Source: Pseudomonadota bacterium (GTDB lineage: Bacteria; Desulfobacterota; Desulfovibrionia; Desulfovibrionales; Desulfovibrionaceae). From it: a stretch of DNA of 48,647 bases. Made by a program: the position numbers and the translations under genes. The stretch lies in the NCBI GenBank assembly GCA_023390395.1, contig JAEWCY010000185.1:1-48647 (forward strand), written 5' to 3'. The notes below the pieces were generated by a model. The model ran no database searches. It was not told where the DNA came from and saw nothing but the letters and a program-made list of their open reading frames with translations. Positions 9,177 through 16,936 of the stretch are shown in pieces (position 1 is the first letter of the stretch; every line of letters starts with the position of its first letter).

Positions 9177-9202
9177 GGCCGTCCCGCAAGGGCGGGACGG
9201 CC
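9177..9202. repeat. Perfect 10-bp inverted repeat in the tRNA-element junction
   Basis: GGCCGTCCCG (9177-9186), loop CAAGGG, CGGGACGGCC (9193-9202). No T-run follows. It lies in the roughly 390-bp stretch between the tRNA-Glu gene and the first element gene. The remainder of that stretch (9203-9418) shows no gene I can support. Confidence 0.6.
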
Positions 9203-9418
9203 GGGATTTTGGCCAAGTCGTCCGGCAAGCTCGCAGAGGACTTTCTCGCCTTTGCTTGCTGCGGCCAGGTCCCAGCCGATCTCGGCGCGTCCATCGGCGC
9301 GCCATGTGCGGGCGTCAGCTACGCTAACATGGCTCCCCTCGTTCAATCATCCAAAAAGCAAACCATGCAAAGGTCGCTCCGGGATTCCATGATTCCAGAA
9401 GGGCCTTCAGGAGGCCGT

Positions 9419-9733
9419 ATGCTGGCCAGCTTGGCGCATACCCGTCGTGACGAGTCGCGAAGCAGCATTGATGAGCACAACGCTTGGATTTTGACCAATG
9501 CCAAACCTTACACCAGCACCGTCGAAAGCCTCGCGCGGGAGTGCGGGCAGTCCGTCCAGGGGTTGAAGGCCCACCTGCGAGAGCTGGAGGATAAGAAGCT
9601 GATCTCGGTGACCTGGCATCTTGATGGCCGGATCACCTTTGTCCTGCTTCCCTTTGGCCCGGCCGTTTCCCGCCCCAAGAGCCTTCGAAACCCGAGGAAA
9701 ACCAAGCGCCTTCGCCGCAATCGGAAGCACTAA
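9419..9733 (+). CDS. Small winged-helix DNA-binding protein
   Basis: A 104-residue protein with a probable winged helix-turn-helix at about residues 38-68 (TVESLARECGQSVQGLKAH, LRELEDKKLI), followed by strands (VTWHLDGRITFVLLPF) and a very basic tail. The pattern resembles the first half of the larger winged-helix protein at 10072. The start at 9419 has AGGAGG just upstream (9409-9414, short spacing); in-frame ATGs at 9329 and 9365 are alternatives. Function is unknown; a regulator or a replication accessory of the element is plausible. Confidence 0.55.
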   Translation: MLASLAHTRRDESRSSIDEHNAWILTNAKPYTSTVESLARECGQSVQGLKAHLRELEDKKLISVTWHLDGRITFVLLPFGPAVSRPKSLRNPRKTKRLRRNRKH

Positions 9734-10071
9734 GATGTCTTGGGATGAGATTATCGTGGCCCTCTCTCTTGGAACCTTCACAAGGCGAAACCACTCTGTA
9801 CAGGGGTGGTCGGCTGGGCGTGGTGGCCCGGTCCTGACGAGCCAGCCGCTCGATCAACCTTGTCCACGGAGAATTGCCGTTGACGTAAACCAGTAGGCCG
9901 AAAAAGGCGAAACCCGTTGGTTGCCGCCAACGGGTTTCAAAGGCAGCCGGTGTTGCCACCGGGCCGCAAAGGCACCGAATGGCAATATCATTACCCTAAA
10001 GAGGGAAGCACCGTCAAGGTTGCGCTGCTTTGTTATTGCCTTTTCCGTGCCTTGTTTAAGGTACCGAAATC
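9734..10071. other. Non-coding stretch with stacked inverted and direct repeats
   Basis: This 338-bp gap holds no convincing gene. It has an 11-bp perfect inverted repeat (AAACCCGTTGG 9910-9920, loop TTGCCG, CCAACGGGTTT 9927-9937), a second smaller one (CCGGTG 9947-9952 with CACCGG 9957-9962), and near-repeats of CAAAGGCA-CCG at about 9938 and 9965. An AT-richer segment follows (about 9980-10000). Repeats of this kind next to a replication-protein-like gene are what an origin of replication or transfer would look like, but no known consensus is matched. Confidence 0.4.
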
Positions 10072-11205
10072 ATGGAAGTTTGCGGAATTATTTTGACAAA
10101 TGGACTTGTTGTTCCAAGTTTTTTTGAAAACCTCGAAAAGCAAGAGATCTCCTTGGGAGCCAGGTGCACGTATGGCGTGCTGGCTCAGGTTTCAGGGAAG
10201 TCGGACCACTGCTGGCCGTCGCAAAAGTATTTGGCGGAACGCCTCGGCGTCAGCATCCGCACAATTCAAAAGTATCTCAAAGAACTGGTTCGGTTGGGCT
10301 TTATCGCCATCCTCAGCGGGCACGACGGCGAGACCAATACCTATCGCCTCCTGCCGCATCCTGTGGTCGTGGCCGCCCTGCGCCGCTGCGCCGCAAATGA
10401 CTCCCCGGCAGTCTTGTCCCCTACGGAAGCCCAGGCCGCTTGCAACGACACCCCCGCAATTATTGCGCAGGAGGGGGGCGCAAAAACTGCGCCCGTATTT
10501 AAGAAAGAAGAAAAGAATATCCCCCTTACCCCCCAACGGGGGGAGGAGGGGGCGCGGTCCGCTCGCTCCACTGCCTGGAAGCGGGAGGCGCTCGCGGCCT
10601 TTGATCGCGTGTGGGCCGTCTGGCCCGTCCAGGAAGCCCGCAAAGCTGCGCTGCGGTGGTGGATGCGCTTGTGGCGGCTTCGCAGCTTGCCCACCGTCGA
10701 AAACATCCTGGCTGCCGTCAGGGCGCACATGACCCAAAATCCCCGGTGGAAACGCGGATTTGTCCCTTTTCTGGTGACCTGGCTCAAGGGTCGTCGCTGG
10801 GAAGATGCAGCCCCGGTTCAACCGGTTCTTTCCGAATCGAAAGTCCTCTCCACTCCTGACGAATCAGCCTCGGCCAAGATCGAGTCAAAGGCCGTTGGAC
10901 TCCAAGGAGGAAGAAGCGAGGCAGCCACCCCGGGTGTCTGTTCGCCTGTCCCTGCTGGAGTTTGGCAGCAGCTCGATGCCGTTTTGGGTGTCTGGCCAGG
11001 GGAACTGACCGAAGCTCAGCTTTCCCACGTGCGAGGCACGTGGCGGTATCTGTATTCCCAGGGTCAGTTGCCTGCACAGGAAACTCTTTTGCAAATCGCG
11101 CGCGCGGCAACAAACAACTTTAGCAGGTGGATTCATGTCTTCCAGCAAATGCAAAATTCAAAATCCAAAGAAATATGTACGGCGTCGTGGTGTTGCGCGC
11201 ATTGA
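10072..11205 (+). CDS. Winged-helix replication-protein-like protein
   Basis: A 377-residue protein. Residues about 30-90 form a helix-turn-helix module (YGVLAQVSGKSDHCWPSQ, LAERLGVSIRTIQKYLKEL, then a wing), as in phage and plasmid replication initiators and DnaD-like proteins. Residues about 180-245 match the C-terminal domain of the same class: FDRVWAVWPVQEARKAALRWW, later FVPFLVTWLKGRRWED. The middle and the rest are low complexity. The last 71 bases overlap the next gene. It is most likely a replication or replication-control protein of the element; a transcription regulator is the alternative. Confidence 0.6.
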   Translation: MEVCGIILTNGLVVPSFFENLEKQEISLGARCTYGVLAQVSGKSDHCWPSQKYLAERLGVSIRTIQKYLKELVRLGFIAILSGHDGETNTYRLLPHPVVVAALRRCAANDSPAVLSPTEAQAACNDTPAIIAQEGGAKTAPVFKKEEKNIPLTPQRGEEGARSARSTAWKREALAAFDRVWAVWPVQEARKAALRWWMRLWRLRSLPTVENILAAVRAHMTQNPRWKRGFVPFLVTWLKGRRWEDAAPVQPVLSESKVLSTPDESASAKIESKAVGLQGGRSEAATPGVCSPVPAGVWQQLDAVLGVWPGELTEAQLSHVRGTWRYLYSQGQLPAQETLLQIARAATNNFSRWIHVFQQMQNSKSKEICTASWCCAH

Positions 11206-11569
11206 TGTCATTGCAAACAGAGCGATCATAGAGAAATGGCTTGATGATCAGTTTAATGCTGAAGCGATTTATTATGGGCTAATATCAAATAAGTTGATTG
11301 GCGAATCGTATTCATACAGGACTTTTTTGAGAGCTTTGTATGATTTGATCCCTAAATCACGTGCTAATATATCTCGGCCTTCAAAAACACGAGATACTTC
11401 AGTGCTTATTGAGGAGTCTTCAGAGAAGACTGAAATAGAATATCCAAGGAACACTGAAGAGGTAATCTTTCCTAAAAAAGAAATACAAGGCCCAAGAAAT
11501 GTTGTCGTGAAGACCAATGTGCAAACATTTGCAATTCCGTCAAACAATATAACAGGGGATGATGACTAG
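11135..11569 (+). CDS. traK: TraK-like oriT-region protein (tentative)
   Basis: A 144-residue, AT-rich gene. The segment about residues 28-72 (RAIIEKWLDDQFNAEAIYYG, then SYSYRTFLRALYDLI) matches the general pattern of IncP TraK proteins, which wrap oriT DNA: a helix with DDG/DDQ, then an SY-x-TF motif. The tail is acidic and polar. The downstream genes resemble traL and traM, which is the RP4 order and strengthens the call. The only in-frame start before this domain is the ATG at 11135, inside the preceding gene. Similarity is weak by eye. Confidence 0.45.
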   Translation: MSSSKCKIQNPKKYVRRRGVARIDVIANRAIIEKWLDDQFNAEAIYYGLISNKLIGESYSYRTFLRALYDLIPKSRANISRPSKTRDTSVLIEESSEKTEIEYPRNTEEVIFPKKEIQGPRNVVVKTNVQTFAIPSNNITGDDD

Positions 11570-12061
11570 ATGGCCACAGACGTCAGGACGGGAAAAAGCT
11601 CTCGGGACAAGGGTGAGGTTGAGATTGCCCTCGTGGACGGGATGCCTGTCGTTTCCAGCCTGAAGGTGGCCGAACATTTCCGCAAACGGCATGACGATGT
11701 TTTGAAGGCGATCAGGAATATTTCTGGGGGGTTGCCTGAAGATTTTTGTGCCCGCAATTTTGCGGAGACATCCGTTGAGGTCGCCCAACCTAATGGTGGG
11801 GTCCGGACCCTGCCTGCTTTTGACCTGACTCGTGATGCCTTTGCGCTCGTCATCATGGGGTTTACTGGCTCCAAAGCATTGGCCTGGAAAATTCGTTATA
11901 TCGAAGCGTTTAACGCCATGGAAAAGAAGATTCTGCATCAATTAAAAAGCAATACTCAACAAGAATTAGATGCAGCTAACGAAGAGAATAAGCAACAGTT
12001 TCAATTCAAGCAATGGGAGTCGATTGATGGTGAAAAGCTTAAGGCATTATTGGATGGCTAA
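11570..12061 (+). CDS. Rha-family regulatory protein
   Basis: A 163-residue protein with the Rha (pRha) N-terminal domain: VSSLKVAEHFRKRHDDVLKAI, then FCARNFAETSVEV and FDLTRDAFALVIMGFTGSKA, then the helix WKIRYIEAFNAMEKKI. Rha proteins are phage or mobile-element regulators of uncertain mechanism. A coiled tail (QELDAANEENKQQ) follows. The ATG directly follows the preceding TAG with no gap. A second open frame continues immediately past its stop (see 12139). The domain region is GC-richer than the tail. Confidence 0.85.
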   Translation: MATDVRTGKSSRDKGEVEIALVDGMPVVSSLKVAEHFRKRHDDVLKAIRNISGGLPEDFCARNFAETSVEVAQPNGGVRTLPAFDLTRDAFALVIMGFTGSKALAWKIRYIEAFNAMEKKILHQLKSNTQQELDAANEENKQQFQFKQWESIDGEKLKALLDG

Positions 12062-12138
12062 ATTACTGGTGTAAAATTGACAATCTAGAATTTGATGAAG
12101 CTGTAAAGCAACTATGCACAGTTCTTCAAGTCAATAAT

Positions 12139-12453
12139 TTGCAGGAAATACAAGAAGAAGACACAGTGTATATTTATAATTTTATTTGGTGCTCATTGTT
12201 CAAAATAAGAAATAAATCTGGTGTTGAGTTAACTAAACAACAGCAGGCTGCGTTTAATGGAATTTTATTATTCTGGGAAAAGTGCATAGGTGAAAGCAGT
12301 GAAAACATTATATCATTCATATGCACAAAGTGTAATATTAAGTCATTTAGTGAAATAAAGCAGCATTCTCTTGATAAAGCTCTTAATGCGGCACTGCTTG
12401 GCATATTCCGTCATGTTTTTTGTAATTTGAGTGACAAGGTTTATAAGATTTAG
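12139..12453 (+). CDS. AT-rich hypothetical protein, possibly 5'-truncated
   Basis: An open frame of 104 residues from a TTG at 12139. I do not recognise it. It is rich in Cys, Ile and Lys and has no clear membrane segment. The same frame stays open upstream to 12043 (a further 32 codons, all protein-like, no ATG, GTG or TTG) and so overlaps the end of the Rha gene in the -1 frame. Either it starts at a rare codon, it is the remnant of a longer gene, or it is fused to Rha by a frameshift. It ends 22 bases before traL. Confidence 0.45.
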   Translation: MQEIQEEDTVYIYNFIWCSLFKIRNKSGVELTKQQQAAFNGILLFWEKCIGESSENIISFICTKCNIKSFSEIKQHSLDKALNAALLGIFRHVFCNLSDKVYKI

Positions 12454-12474
12454 TTTTCTCTAGGAGGCTTTTCA

Positions 12475-13215
12475 ATGGCGACAATTCATTTTGTTTTGCA
12501 AGGAAAAGGCGGTGTTGGGAAATCATTCATCGCCAGCCTGCTCGTGCAGTATCTCAAACTGAAGGGTTGCGCGGTCGATGCCATCGACACCGATCCCGTC
12601 AACAACACGCTTGCCGGCTACAAAGAATTCGATGTCAGCATCTTGCCCATCTTGCGAGAGAACAACGTTGATCCGCGCATGTTCGACAGCTTGATGGAAA
12701 CCGCCCTGGGGCTGCCTGAGGACGCCCATCTCGTCATCGACAACGGCGCATCGAGCTTCATTCCCCTTTGCTCCTACCTCCTCGAAAACGAGGCGATCAA
12801 TCTGCTTCAGGCAGAGGGGCACACCGTCATGTTGCATTCCGTGGTGACCGGTGGCCAAGGGATCATGGACACGGTCAACGGCCTGGCTGCTCTGGCCAAA
12901 TACTTCCCCGAGGCCCACTTGGCTGTCTGGCTCAATCCCAAGGATGGCGAGATCGCCCTGGATGGCCTGACCTTCTACGACTTCAAAGTGTTCAAGGAGT
13001 ACGGCAACAGCTTCCATTCGGTGATCGAGCTGCCTCATCGAAATACGGCGACCTTCGGCAAAGACCTCTCCGACCACTTGGCCCGGCGTCTGTCCTTCGA
13101 CGCAGCCATTAATTCCTCGCAGCCCATCATGGTCCGGCGTCGGCTCAGCAAATACTGGGATGACGTGGTGGCCATCATGGACCGGGCAAACCTCCTCCTG
13201 GGGGTGGCGGCGTAA
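12475..13215 (+). CDS. traL: TraL-like ParA/MinD-family ATPase of the transfer region
   Basis: The 246-residue product opens with IHFVLQGKGGVGKS (deviant Walker A, residues 10-17) and TDPVNNTLAGYKEF, the arrangement of RP4 TraL. VIDNGASSFIPL is the Walker B-like element. TraL is an auxiliary ATPase of IncP-type transfer whose exact step is unknown; it differs from partition ParA by the NTLAGY segment. A strong AGGAGG precedes the ATG. GC content jumps back up here compared with the preceding genes, and its stop overlaps the traM-like start. Confidence 0.8.
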   Translation: MATIHFVLQGKGGVGKSFIASLLVQYLKLKGCAVDAIDTDPVNNTLAGYKEFDVSILPILRENNVDPRMFDSLMETALGLPEDAHLVIDNGASSFIPLCSYLLENEAINLLQAEGHTVMLHSVVTGGQGIMDTVNGLAALAKYFPEAHLAVWLNPKDGEIALDGLTFYDFKVFKEYGNSFHSVIELPHRNTATFGKDLSDHLARRLSFDAAINSSQPIMVRRRLSKYWDDVVAIMDRANLLLGVAA

Positions 13216-13637
13216 TGGCTCCCGAATCAGAAGCCCACGATGAGGCCCCGGGCCAGGCAATGCCGGAGGGCATCGGCCTGAGCTTCGACCAGGTGCGGAC
13301 CTTGCTGATCCAGGCGCACAAAACCACCATGAGCGATGACGACCCCATGCTCATGCTGGTGACCATCAACAACGCTTTTTTAGGCGAATACGACAAGCTG
13401 CTCGACCGTCACAACGAGGCCCTGACCACCTTCCTCGTGGATCAAGCGCATGAATACCTGGAAGTGGCTCGGGTGGCAGCGGAGGCCGCTTCTGGAGTCG
13501 GCGTCATTCAGGAGGCCTGCCGCAAGCATTTGGCGGCGGTGAATGTGTGCCAGGGGAACATGAAGTGGCTGGCGGCGATCACGGCCATCTCGGCGCTGCT
13601 CAATGTGGCGGTGTTCGTCTTGGGGAGCTTGCGTTGA
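13215..13637 (+). CDS. traM: TraM-like transfer protein
   Basis: A 140-residue protein, mostly helical (residues about 20-110), with one C-terminal membrane segment (WLAAITAISALLNVAVFVLGSL). This build and the position directly after traL match RP4 TraM. Its ATG overlaps the traL TAA, so translation is coupled. Sequence identity to known TraM cannot be judged without a search. Confidence 0.6.
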   Translation: MAPESEAHDEAPGQAMPEGIGLSFDQVRTLLIQAHKTTMSDDDPMLMLVTINNAFLGEYDKLLDRHNEALTTFLVDQAHEYLEVARVAAEAASGVGVIQEACRKHLAAVNVCQGNMKWLAAITAISALLNVAVFVLGSLR

Positions 13638-14170
13638 ACCTCGTCATATTCTTCCTGGCACTCAAGCTGGCCATTGTCGTCTATGGCTCCATCTATGGCT
13701 TCAGACTCATCTTCCAAGGCAGCTTGGTGTTTTTGCTCAACAAGTTTCGCACAAAACGACCGTACAGCGAGATCGATCCTAAAATTGCACCACTCGTAGG
13801 CAAGATGAATGCCACAGGCGTCATAAGTACCATCGCCTCATGCCAGGGGAATTTTTGCACAGGAAGTCCGTATGTGTATTTTTTAGCTCCTGTGGAAATT
13901 GCTGCGGCTATCGAGAAGCGACTTAGAGAAGCTTCCATGCACATGGAATCATGGAAGTCAACTGGATGGAACGTTGAAGGCCGTTTTGACGGTGAATATA
14001 AGTTGGCATTTGCAATACGTTCTCCAGAGCATGATGGTAATTATCGGAAGCTTTGGTGGTCAATATGGCACTACGGAGTAATGCGGAGAAGACTTTATGT
14101 TGAGCTACTTGCGTTGGCTGATGTGGTCGAAGAAGCTATATTGTTGCAACTAAAAGATATGAGGCAGTAA
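13634..14170 (+). CDS. Membrane-anchored protein with an SC-x-GN motif, unknown function
   Basis: A 178-residue protein with one N-terminal membrane helix (NLVIFFLALKLAIVVYGSIYG) and a cytoplasmic domain containing MNATGVISTIASCQGN, PYVYFLAP and GEYKLAFAI. The 'T-x-ASC-x-G-H/N ... PYV-x-F' pattern recurs in small proteins of plasmids and integrative elements, function unknown. The start is a TTG at 13634 that overlaps the traM TGA and has GGGGAG upstream. GC content drops within this gene after the membrane segment. Confidence 0.6.
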   Translation: MNLVIFFLALKLAIVVYGSIYGFRLIFQGSLVFLLNKFRTKRPYSEIDPKIAPLVGKMNATGVISTIASCQGNFCTGSPYVYFLAPVEIAAAIEKRLREASMHMESWKSTGWNVEGRFDGEYKLAFAIRSPEHDGNYRKLWWSIWHYGVMRRRLYVELLALADVVEEAILLQLKDMRQ

Positions 14171-14736
14171 TGGATTTGCACAAGTCGATTCAGATCATTG
14201 AGAAGGCGCTTGAGCGTGCTCCGGGTTGCACTGTGGGCTTGCTTGGTCAAAAGCGCGTTTTCGGCGTCCAGAAAGGCCCATCTGGAGGGCCTGAGATTCT
14301 TGCTGCACTGTGTCTCGACTATGACTTTTTTTCGTTCTTCTACGGACATATCCTTCAGCATCCTCAAAATGCCAATAAATATGTCGCTCTTCTCATAAGT
14401 ACTAAAAATTTTATCAATGCCGGCGATCACGATGCACTATTCAAGCTGTTTCACTATCGCACAAGAGAATGTCGTGATTCCCAAGTGTGCACTGTGCAGA
14501 ATGAAAATGATGCGTACGCAGAGGCAGACACGCTTGAATCTGCCGTCGTCGCTTTAGAACACATGATAGTCAATTTTAGCATAGAAAAAAGATCGGATTT
14601 CGATGAGTCACCTATGGAATTTCGAGTTCTTGAAGCTTGTGGGTTCAAATTTGATGATTTTGAACAAGATGACGTAGACGATCAAGATCTTCTTTCCAGG
14701 CACAGGGAATCAAACGGAACAGAAGGTCAGCAGTAA
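14170..14736 (+). CDS. Hypothetical protein, AT-rich
   Basis: A 188-residue protein not recognised. The N-terminal half is mixed alpha/beta, containing HKSIQIIEKALERAPGCTVG. The C-terminal part is very acidic (FDDFEQDDVDDQD). The ATG overlaps the TAA of the upstream gene, so it belongs to the same operon. Its last 92 bases overlap, tail to tail, the minus-strand gene ending at 14645. Confidence 0.55.
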   Translation: MDLHKSIQIIEKALERAPGCTVGLLGQKRVFGVQKGPSGGPEILAALCLDYDFFSFFYGHILQHPQNANKYVALLISTKNFINAGDHDALFKLFHYRTRECRDSQVCTVQNENDAYAEADTLESAVVALEHMIVNFSIEKRSDFDESPMEFRVLEACGFKFDDFEQDDVDDQDLLSRHRESNGTEGQQ

Positions 14737-15439
14737 TCCATGACGTGTCCTCAGACTTTTCTTTAAACACATCACGAGAAACAAGACATGGGTTATCACT
14801 TGCTTGCACAATCTTCCCATTGCTTGAAAAGACTTTGCAAAGTTTGCAATTTTGCGGGTTTTTCCACAATGCAGAAATATTCGTTCCGTTTGGTTTTTGA
14901 AAAAAGAAATGAAAATCATATTGATGCTTACTGTTTCTTGGCGTTGTCGAAAAATTTTCCAATGTCAAAAGAATGTATGGAATGGACCAGAATTGAATAC
15001 CAGCATAGGCCCAAATACGCTTTTGTTCAGCACGAAGAAGCATCGAACGGAATTTATTCGTTGGTAAATTTCCATTTCTGCAAAGATTTAGACAGAATCT
15101 GTAGGATCGCGCCAAGAAGTCTGGCTCAAAAAAATGTTCACGAATCTTATGACCCTGCACATCATCGAAACTATCAGGAGATAATCCTCGAAAGCGTTGG
15201 TTCCGATTGGCTAGAATGCAGTCATCTAGCGGATCAGCATCCGGTGAAAGATTGCGGTGGTCAAAACGCCGTACTGTTTCAGGGTTCGACGTATGTGCTC
15301 CATATACGTCAACAGGCTCATGACAAGCATCACAATAAGGAAGAATTCCCTTCTTTTTGTATTCGGGAGAGGCGCGACGGAGAAACTCTTCTACGTCAAC
15401 AAGATCGCCATGAATACTTCCGTATCGAGCTTTTTCCAT
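14645..15439 (-). CDS. Antisense cargo protein with a zinc-ribbon-like N-terminus
   Basis: A 264-residue protein encoded against the transfer operons. Residues about 1-60 (ARYGSIHGDLVDVEEFLRRA, then YCDACHEPVDVYG and a later RRFDH) resemble the N-terminal zinc-ribbon region of CoiA-like proteins: CxxC, then a conserved His in an F-x-H. The rest is unrecognised, with more Cys pairs (FCLNLCRNG, NCKLCK). The start at 15439 has GGAGGAG five bases upstream; an ATG at 15541 in the same frame is an alternative. AT-rich codon use and reverse orientation mark it as cargo. Function is open: nuclease, competence-like or defence protein are guesses. Confidence 0.6.
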   Translation of the reverse strand: MEKARYGSIHGDLVDVEEFLRRASPEYKKKGILPYCDACHEPVDVYGAHTSNPETVRRFDHRNLSPDADPLDDCILANRNQRFRGLSPDSFDDVQGHKIREHFFEPDFLARSYRFCLNLCRNGNLPTNKFRSMLLRAEQKRIWAYAGIQFWSIPYILLTLENFSTTPRNSKHQYDFHFFFQKPNGTNISALWKNPQNCKLCKVFSSNGKIVQASDNPCLVSRDVFKEKSEDTSWITADLLFRLIPCAWKEDLDRLRHLVQNHQI

Positions 15440-15567
15440 ACAACTCCTCCGCTCGGTCACAAATTTGGCCAGATTTAGCCTCTGGATACGTGAAAGAGCC
15501 CGACAGCTTAAGCTCTCAGGTTCATATTTCGCCATGCCCACCTGAAATCCAAAGGGAGAATAGCTGG

Positions 15568-15627
15568 ATGCATCGAAAACTCAAAGGCCAAACCAAGTCT
15601 CTGCCGCGAAAGGGTACTCTGCAATGA
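15568..15627 (+). CDS. Possible 19-residue leader peptide before trbB
   Basis: A short frame with ATG at 15568, a purine-rich AAAGGGAG upstream, and a TGA that overlaps the trbB ATG (ATGA at 15624-15627). The product is basic (MHRKLKGQTKSLPRKGTLQ). Its upstream sequence and first codons closely match the start region of trbF (22966-22994), with the same distance to ATG. It may couple translation into trbB or be the relic of a duplicated gene start. Confidence 0.4.
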   Translation: MHRKLKGQTKSLPRKGTLQ

Positions 15628-16628
15628 GCGATCCCCGCCTGATCCGCAGCCTGGAGCAAGCCCTGGGCAGCATGGTTCTGGGCGCTCTCCAGGCTCCCGA
15701 CGTCCTGGAGATCATGCTTAACCCGTGCGGGCTCCTGTGGCTGGAACGCTTTGGAGAGCCGATGCGCCACGTGGGCAACCTCTCGCCCGAACAGGGTCGC
15801 CAGGTTGTCTCCCTTGTCGCCTCCTCCCTCGGGACAACCATCACCCGGGAGCAGCCCGTGGTAGAGGGCGAGTTTCCTATCGACGGAAGCCGCTTTGAAG
15901 GGACCGACTTCCCGATCGTCCCCGGGCCATCGTTTACGATCCGCAAAAAGCCCAGCACGATTTTCACCCTCGAAAACTATGTCGAAAAGGGCATCCTCCC
16001 TCCGAGCCTCCTGCCTTTTTTACATCAGGCGATCCTGCGCAAGTGCAACATCCTTGTGGTTGGCGGGACTGGCTCCGGGAAAACTACTCTCGTCAATGCC
16101 ATGATCGAGGCGCTCTCTCGCCTGTGCCCTGATGACCGAATTGTTGCCATGGAGGATACCTGCGAACTCCAGGTGTCCAGCCCAAACCGGGTGATGTTCC
16201 GGACCTGTGACACCATGGACATGCAGCGCCTGACCAAGATCACCATGCGCTACCGGCCAGACCGAATCCTCGTTGGCGAGGTCCGCGACGGCGCTGCGCT
16301 CGATCTCCTCAAAGCCTGGAACACCGGCCACCCTGGCGGCATCGCCACGCTGCACGCCGACAGCGCCTTAGACGCCCTCGGCCGCCTGGAAGACCTGGTC
16401 GCCGAACGCCTGACCGCTCCGATGCACCGGCTGATCAGCCGAGCCATCAACGTGATCGTCTTCATTCGCAAGACTCCCGAGGGTCGGCAAATCTCAGAAG
16501 TCGCTTTCGTTCATGGTTATGACTCTTCAAGCCATACATATAATCTTGAATACGTCTTCAAGAGCAATATGAGCTTGGATCGAGGTAAGTGGTATCAAGA
16601 ATATATCAAAGGAGATTGCGATGCGTAA
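15624..16628 (+). CDS. trbB: TrbB/VirB11-type conjugative transfer ATPase
   Basis: A 334-residue hexameric traffic ATPase of the type IV secretion system, acting at the inner-membrane base. Walker A GGTGSGKTT is at residues 147-155, Walker B ILVGEVRDG at 215-223 and the His box GHPGGIATLHAD at 235-246; the spacing and wording are those of IncP TrbB. The ATG overlaps a possible leader peptide, and the last 8 bases overlap trbC. It heads the trbBCDEJ operon. Confidence 0.93.
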   Translation: MSDPRLIRSLEQALGSMVLGALQAPDVLEIMLNPCGLLWLERFGEPMRHVGNLSPEQGRQVVSLVASSLGTTITREQPVVEGEFPIDGSRFEGTDFPIVPGPSFTIRKKPSTIFTLENYVEKGILPPSLLPFLHQAILRKCNILVVGGTGSGKTTLVNAMIEALSRLCPDDRIVAMEDTCELQVSSPNRVMFRTCDTMDMQRLTKITMRYRPDRILVGEVRDGAALDLLKAWNTGHPGGIATLHADSALDALGRLEDLVAERLTAPMHRLISRAINVIVFIRKTPEGRQISEVAFVHGYDSSSHTYNLEYVFKSNMSLDRGKWYQEYIKGDCDA

Positions 16629-16935
16629 GAAGGATGTTTGTTTCGTTTTGGCTGCGGCTTTTGTTTTGATGACCTGTTCGGATGCCCTGGCTTCCGGCGG
16701 CATTTCCGAATTCTCGTCGCCTCTGGAAAAAGTGGTGCAAACGATCACCGGTTCCGCCGGAAAGTGGATTTCCATTACCGCCATGGCTATCTGTGGCGCG
16801 GTTTACATTTTCAACAAGGAGGACATCTCCGGCGGCTTTAAGCTTCTTCTGTCCGTTGTTTTCGGCATTTCTTTCATAGCCTTCGCAACGAACATCGTTG
16901 AATCCGTTTTCTCCTTCAGCGGCGCGATAATCTAA
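16621..16935 (+). CDS. trbC: TrbC/VirB2-type pilin subunit of the conjugative pilus
   Basis: The 104-residue prepilin has a signal peptide (to about DALASGG, residue 27) and two hydrophobic helices (WISITAMAICGAVYIF and FKLLLSVVFGISFIAFATNIV) joined by a short polar loop with the typical NKED. In RP4 the homologous TrbC is trimmed and cyclised by TraF, and a TraF homologue is present at 38935. The start has AAAGGAG upstream and overlaps trbB by 8 bases. Confidence 0.85.
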   Translation: MRKKDVCFVLAAAFVLMTCSDALASGGISEFSSPLEKVVQTITGSAGKWISITAMAICGAVYIFNKEDISGGFKLLLSVVFGISFIAFATNIVESVFSFSGAII

Positions 16936-16936
16936 C

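Noticed and set aside
9633..9959. Minus-strand frame of 108 codons upstream of the replication-like gene
   Set aside because: It runs through the inverted repeats and overlaps the winged-helix gene; no start signal or domain.
14788..15627. Plus-strand frame of 279 codons opposite the zinc-ribbon gene
   Set aside because: No ribosome binding site or domain; the minus-strand frame has the Cys motifs and a strong ribosome binding site. Only the final 20 codons (15568-15627) were kept as a possible leader.
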